NCBI GenBank assembly: GCA_938040325.1
Contig: CALHXW010000376.1
Location: 1 to 35,247, forward strand
DNA length: 35,247 nucleotides
Origin: an uncultured bacterium
Lineage (GTDB): Bacteria > Myxococcota_A > UBA9042 > PHBI01
Direction: 5' to 3'
Part shown: positions 33,101 through 35,247 of the stretch, one piece after another
Layout of the letters: the number at the start of each line of letters is the position of its first letter
Position numbering within the stretch: the first letter of the stretch is position 1
Position numbers and translations under genes: made by a program
Notes under the pieces: model-generated
Databases searched by the model: none
What the model was told of the DNA's origin: nothing
Seen by the model: only the letters and a program-made list of their open reading frames with translations

Positions 33101-33776
33101 GTGCGACCGTGACGGTGACGGCGTCATCGACAACCCGGCGCTTGTCTGCTGGCCCGACCTCCCGCCAGGCGAGGAGCCGCCGACCGAGCCATGCGCTGAC
33201 GGTCAGACGGACGACTGCCTCGACAACTGCCCGGACACCGCCAACGGCGACCAGGACGACTTTGACGGCGACGGCATTGGCGACGACTGCGACTGCGATG
33301 TGGACGGCGACACGGTTGTGGACTCGACGTCCCCCGACTGCTGGCCAGGCGGCGACGTTCCCAACGACACGTGCGATGAGGACGAGACCCAGGACTGCAT
33401 CGACAACTGCCCGCGGACGCCCAACACCGACCAAGCCGATCTCGACAACGACGGAGTTGGCGACGACTGCGACCCCGACATTGACGGCGACGGCCTCCTC
33501 AACACCGAGGAAGACCTCAACGGCAACGGCGAGGTCGACCCGACGGAGACGGATCCGCGTGATCCCGACACCGATGATGGTGGCGAGACGGACGGCGAAG
33601 AGGTCAACAACAACCGCAACCCACTGCTTGCCTGCGACGACTTCGGCGGCTCGTGCCGGACCTTGGTCCAGGGTGGCGGCTGTGCAGGCGGTGGCGACTC
33701 GCCCGCACCTTGGGTGCTGATGCTGGGACTTGCTGGCATCGCGGTGGCGCGACGCCGCACGAGCGGCAACCGCTAA
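30165..33776 (+). CDS. Thrombospondin type 3 repeat protein with MYXO-CTERM-like tail
   Basis: The 1203-residue product has a signal peptide (ALA|E near 31). Residues 35-440 are beta-rich and include a FlgD-like Ig strand pattern near 288-325 (NTVAWDGTNNGVPVASGTY). From about 463 to 1150 it is dominated by Asp-rich Ca-binding loops of the thrombospondin type 3 kind (DGDGIGDACD, DNCP...NPDQ). Eight of these modules carry an inserted CW-Pro segment (ECWPG.DPPTE.C). The C-terminus has a Cys (about 1173), Gly-rich spacer, a hydrophobic helix (PWVLMLGLAGIAVA) and RRR, matching the MYXO-CTERM sorting pattern for cell-surface attachment by cleavage. Surface Ca-dependent structural or adhesive role is inferred. 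A 12-pair hairpin follows the stop. Confidence 0.9.
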   Translation: MLAFVRSPTRWVLLAAIAATAVAGASSIALAEGEAELGGAQPLKKPTAMNIDILEVGETVTWTGVGQLELSDASGTLIESLSTGETSAPIPFVGTVKAAVTENQRQTVGIDFYVPVGWDIEVQRAGVEQLGRLHSKRWIFETGAFTEDRAANASVYALTPGGVPGSDVVIEMRLDGINGVEYQITANRTGLAGDDAGTSVPDPNSSKTVPIEYDIYLNVPAKAQYNAATPTVSDLTFSGDVAGCQTTIAPSVNSFFQFSTNVDGTYHLGCDLNGDGVYNTIGSEDLLLIGRTLPNTVNTVAWDGTNNGVPVASGTYDCRVSVHVGEFHFAARDVETCFAGLRMFEVAADGSRSGLPMFWNDEKVQANAVPMPPSNGQVLQSPATSPQAGLSSGAYSDPTVVYGLLSPFNAMPPTFRPGNSRAWGAFRGATFDMISKGDMAVLDTYTWARASDSGNIAITVITDQDTDLDGCSDLKEICSMGSDFEVVDTDADGLGDCAEFEFNPNPTSPIDPDTDGDGLCDGAVAVQNSIGVDVCIPGEDNDTDGMPSTDPDGTPIETNPADEDTDDDGFCDGPLVPTPSQCDEPSDNCPLVFNPDQADGDNDGIGDACDPLDCDPDKDGIPDVADPECWPDGPPDGPCMGGSIANCIDNCTELDNPDQADQDGDGIGDACDCDKDGDGIIDGESPDCWGGEQPPESCTGGETVDCRDNCPDTSNPDQADGDGDGIGDACECDRDGDGVIDSSAIECWPFLPPGTDPPTEPCADGDTSLCLDNCPDDPNADQLDTDGDGEGDACECDRDGDGVIDSPAAECWPGQDPPTESCVDGETEDCLDNCPVTPNADQSDLDGDGEGDACECDKDGDGIIDSSLRICWPDVPPNEQPPSDPCEDGQTQDCIDNCPETPNPGQQDSDGNGIGDACECDRDGDGIIDNGAAICWPGEEPPTEPCTGGETEDCLDNCPDTANPGQEDSDNDGQGDACECDRDGDGVIDNPALVCWPDLPPGEEPPTEPCADGQTDDCLDNCPDTANGDQDDFDGDGIGDDCDCDVDGDTVVDSTSPDCWPGGDVPNDTCDEDETQDCIDNCPRTPNTDQADLDNDGVGDDCDPDIDGDGLLNTEEDLNGNGEVDPTETDPRDPDTDDGGETDGEEVNNNRNPLLACDDFGGSCRTLVQGGGCAGGGDSPAPWVLMLGLAGIAVARRRTSGNR

Positions 33777-33783
33777 GCTGGCT

Positions 33784-33816
33784 CATCGCCGCGCCTGAAC
33801 ACATGGCGCGGCGATG
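33784..33816 (+). terminator. Hairpin between the TSP3 and decarboxylase genes
   Basis: CATCGCCGCGCC and GGCGCGGCGATG form a perfect 12-pair stem with a 9-base loop, eight bases after the stop at 33776. No T-run follows, so it may be a Rho-type or weak terminator, and it lies 17 bases before the next ATG, where it could also affect translation. Confidence 0.55.
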
Positions 33817-33832
33817 AACCAACGCATGCACG

Positions 33833-35247
33833 ATGTCGAAACCGCTCGCCCTCGACACCACCGAGCGCGAGCGGTTGCTTGAGCAGGTTGGCGACTGGGT
33901 GCTCCGGTGGCTCGACGGGCTCTACGACCACCCCGCTCAAGGTACGACCGGCTCGCTCGGCTTCAGCCAAGCGCGTGAGCTGAGCCTACCGTTTAGCGAG
34001 ACTGGCTATCCCATGCGGCTCCTTCTCGAGCGGCTTGGGAGCTTGTCGTCACTCGCGCTGGAGACCGCTGGGCCCGGCTACCTTGCCTATGTCCCAGGGG
34101 GTGGCCTCTTTGTGTCCGCGCTCGCCGATCTGATCGCGAACGCCACCAATCGGTTCACGGGGATTGCTGCTGCCGCGCCTGGTTTTGCCCGGCTGGAGCA
34201 CGACGTCCTGCGTTGGCTAGCGTCGGAGTTTGGTTACGGCCCTGAGGGTGGCGGCATCCTAACGACGGGCGGCTCGCAGGCGAACCTGTGTGCGATTGTC
34301 GCCGCCCGAGAGCGAGCCATGGACGGTGATGCGGACTTGCGCCGTGCCACCATCTACACCTCGACTCAGGCCCACGGCAGCATCGCAAAGTCGGCGCGGG
34401 TTGCCGGCCTGCGCCCGACGAACGTGAGACTCGTTGACGTCGATGAGGCCCTGCGGATGTCGGTCGAAGCGCTGACCACGTTGGTCGACGAGGACATCGC
34501 CAACGGGCTCGAGCCGATGATGGTTGTTGCCGCGGCCGGTACCACCAACACCGGCGCCATCGACCCGCTCGACGCGCTTGCTGACTTCTGTGAAGCCCGC
34601 GGCCTCTGGCTTCACGTCGATGGCGCCTACGGTGGCGCGTTCGTGTTGTGCCCGACCGGCCGTGAGCGTCTCTCTGGCCAGCAACGGGCAGACTCGATCA
34701 CGTTCGACCCGCATAAGGGCTTGTTTCTGCCTTACGGCACGGGGTGCCTGCTGGTAGCGAATACCGCCGACCTCAAGCACGCCTTCGGCGAGTCTGGCGT
34801 CTATCTCGCTGACCTCGCGACGAGCTCAGCGGACGCGTTCTCTGGCCCGAGTGAGATGGGGCCTGAGCTCTCCCGGGACTTCCGCGGACTGCGGCTGTGG
34901 CTGCCGCTGATGGTGCACGGGATCGGACCGTTTCGGGCCACCCTGGAGAGCCGACTCAGCCTCGCGAGTCACCTCGCTGAGCAGGTGGCACAACTGCCAG
35001 TCGACATTGCCGCTCCAACGTCACTGACGGTTGTGGCCTTCCGCGCAAAGCCTCCTCCGTCATCGGCGGCGCGCACGTCCGCGGAGCGCCTCGTCGAGCG
35101 CGACCGCCGCACATCGCTCATCCTAGCGGAGGTCAACGGCGCTGGCCGTGTGCACTTGTCATCGACACGGCTCCCGACCGCCGACGGTCTGGCACTCACG
35201 ATTCGCGCCTGCGTGGTGAGCTTTCGGACACGTCCCGAGGACATCGA
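33833..35247 (+). CDS. Group II PLP-dependent decarboxylase, partial (runs off the window)
   Basis: The open frame from ATG 33833 continues to the last base with no stop (471 codons visible). It has the group II amino acid decarboxylase pattern (aromatic-L-amino-acid/glutamate decarboxylase type): TTGGSQANLCAIVAARE, STQAHGSIAKSARVAGL with PLP-stacking H181, DGAYGG with D263, and the Schiff-base lysine K295 in DPHKGLFLPYGTG. PGYLAYVPGGG near the N-terminus is the usual substrate-loop region. A decarboxylation on an aromatic or acidic amino acid is likely, but the substrate cannot be set from this. Upstream ATGs at 33803, 33814 and 33826 are out of frame or stop at once, so 33833 is the start although no clear ribosome site precedes it. 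It is cytoplasmic. Confidence 0.9.
   Translation, partial: MSKPLALDTTERERLLEQVGDWVLRWLDGLYDHPAQGTTGSLGFSQARELSLPFSETGYPMRLLLERLGSLSSLALETAGPGYLAYVPGGGLFVSALADLIANATNRFTGIAAAAPGFARLEHDVLRWLASEFGYGPEGGGILTTGGSQANLCAIVAARERAMDGDADLRRATIYTSTQAHGSIAKSARVAGLRPTNVRLVDVDEALRMSVEALTTLVDEDIANGLEPMMVVAAAGTTNTGAIDPLDALADFCEARGLWLHVDGAYGGAFVLCPTGRERLSGQQRADSITFDPHKGLFLPYGTGCLLVANTADLKHAFGESGVYLADLATSSADAFSGPSEMGPELSRDFRGLRLWLPLMVHGIGPFRATLESRLSLASHLAEQVAQLPVDIAAPTSLTVVAFRAKPPPSSAARTSAERLVERDRRTSLILAEVNGAGRVHLSSTRLPTADGLALTIRACVVSFRTRPEDI

Noticed and set aside
31608-33434. Minus-strand frame of 608 codons opposite the TSP3 gene
   Set aside because: Val/Ala-rich mirror of the Asp-rich repeat; no start context or domain.
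1-35247. tRNA or rRNA genes
   Set aside because: I saw no cloverleaf with a TTC-type loop and no rRNA-like conserved stretch; a tRNAscan-SE/barrnap run would settle it.

Overview
The window is a GC-rich chromosome segment, apart from one AT-rich intergenic leader, dominated by genes for exported proteins. Several features point to a myxobacterium-like (Myxococcota / former Deltaproteobacteria) host: a MYXO-CTERM-like sorting tail, two giant Dictyostelium-repeat/DUF11 lipoproteins, a thrombospondin type 3 protein, a DUF4920 lipoprotein and many lipobox signal peptides. This is inferred from protein families; there is no rRNA or other phylogenetic marker in the window.

Layout. 1-239 is a degenerate 20-bp tandem array. 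402-2895 (minus) holds a protein with an excisionase-like helix-turn-helix and a secreted WXXGXW-repeat protein with a basic tail. 3147-3424 holds two adjacent elements bounded by the same 19-nt inverted termini, ending exactly on the stop codon of a c-type cytochrome lipoprotein (3422-3823, minus). 4039-5876 (minus) is a two-gene unit with a 4-base overlap: a beta-propeller-like lipoprotein and a pteridine-reductase-like SDR whose catalytic tyrosine is histidine. 5999-6754 (minus) is a DUF4920 lipoprotein with a good terminator. 7075-7566 (plus) is a lone T4 gp19-type tail-tube protein, convergent with an ADP-ribosylglycohydrolase (7603-8673, minus), which is preceded by five 68-bp tandem repeats.

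9187-9430 and 22587-22877 carry two copies of a palindromic element, each with 66-nt arms and a 54-nt loop. The loop is almost invariant, while the arms differ by compensatory changes; a third, partial copy follows the second. 9432-15272 (minus) encodes an outer-membrane beta-barrel followed by a 1595-residue metzincin lipoprotein. 15532-21978 and 22883-29737 (both minus) are paralogous giant lipoproteins with the order DUF11-type repeats, more than thirty Cys/Asp-rich repeats, and two copies of an unassigned C-terminal domain. 30165-33776 (plus) is a thrombospondin type 3 protein with a MYXO-CTERM-like tail. 33833 to the window end is a group II PLP-dependent decarboxylase that runs off the edge.

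Taken together, most genes make envelope or surface products: lipoproteins, a barrel, a surface metalloprotease and Ca-binding or disulfide-rich repeat proteins. The strongest candidate for something undescribed is the covarying hairpin element. Next are the four-copy C-terminal domain of the giant lipoproteins and the eight-copy TSP3/CW-proline module.
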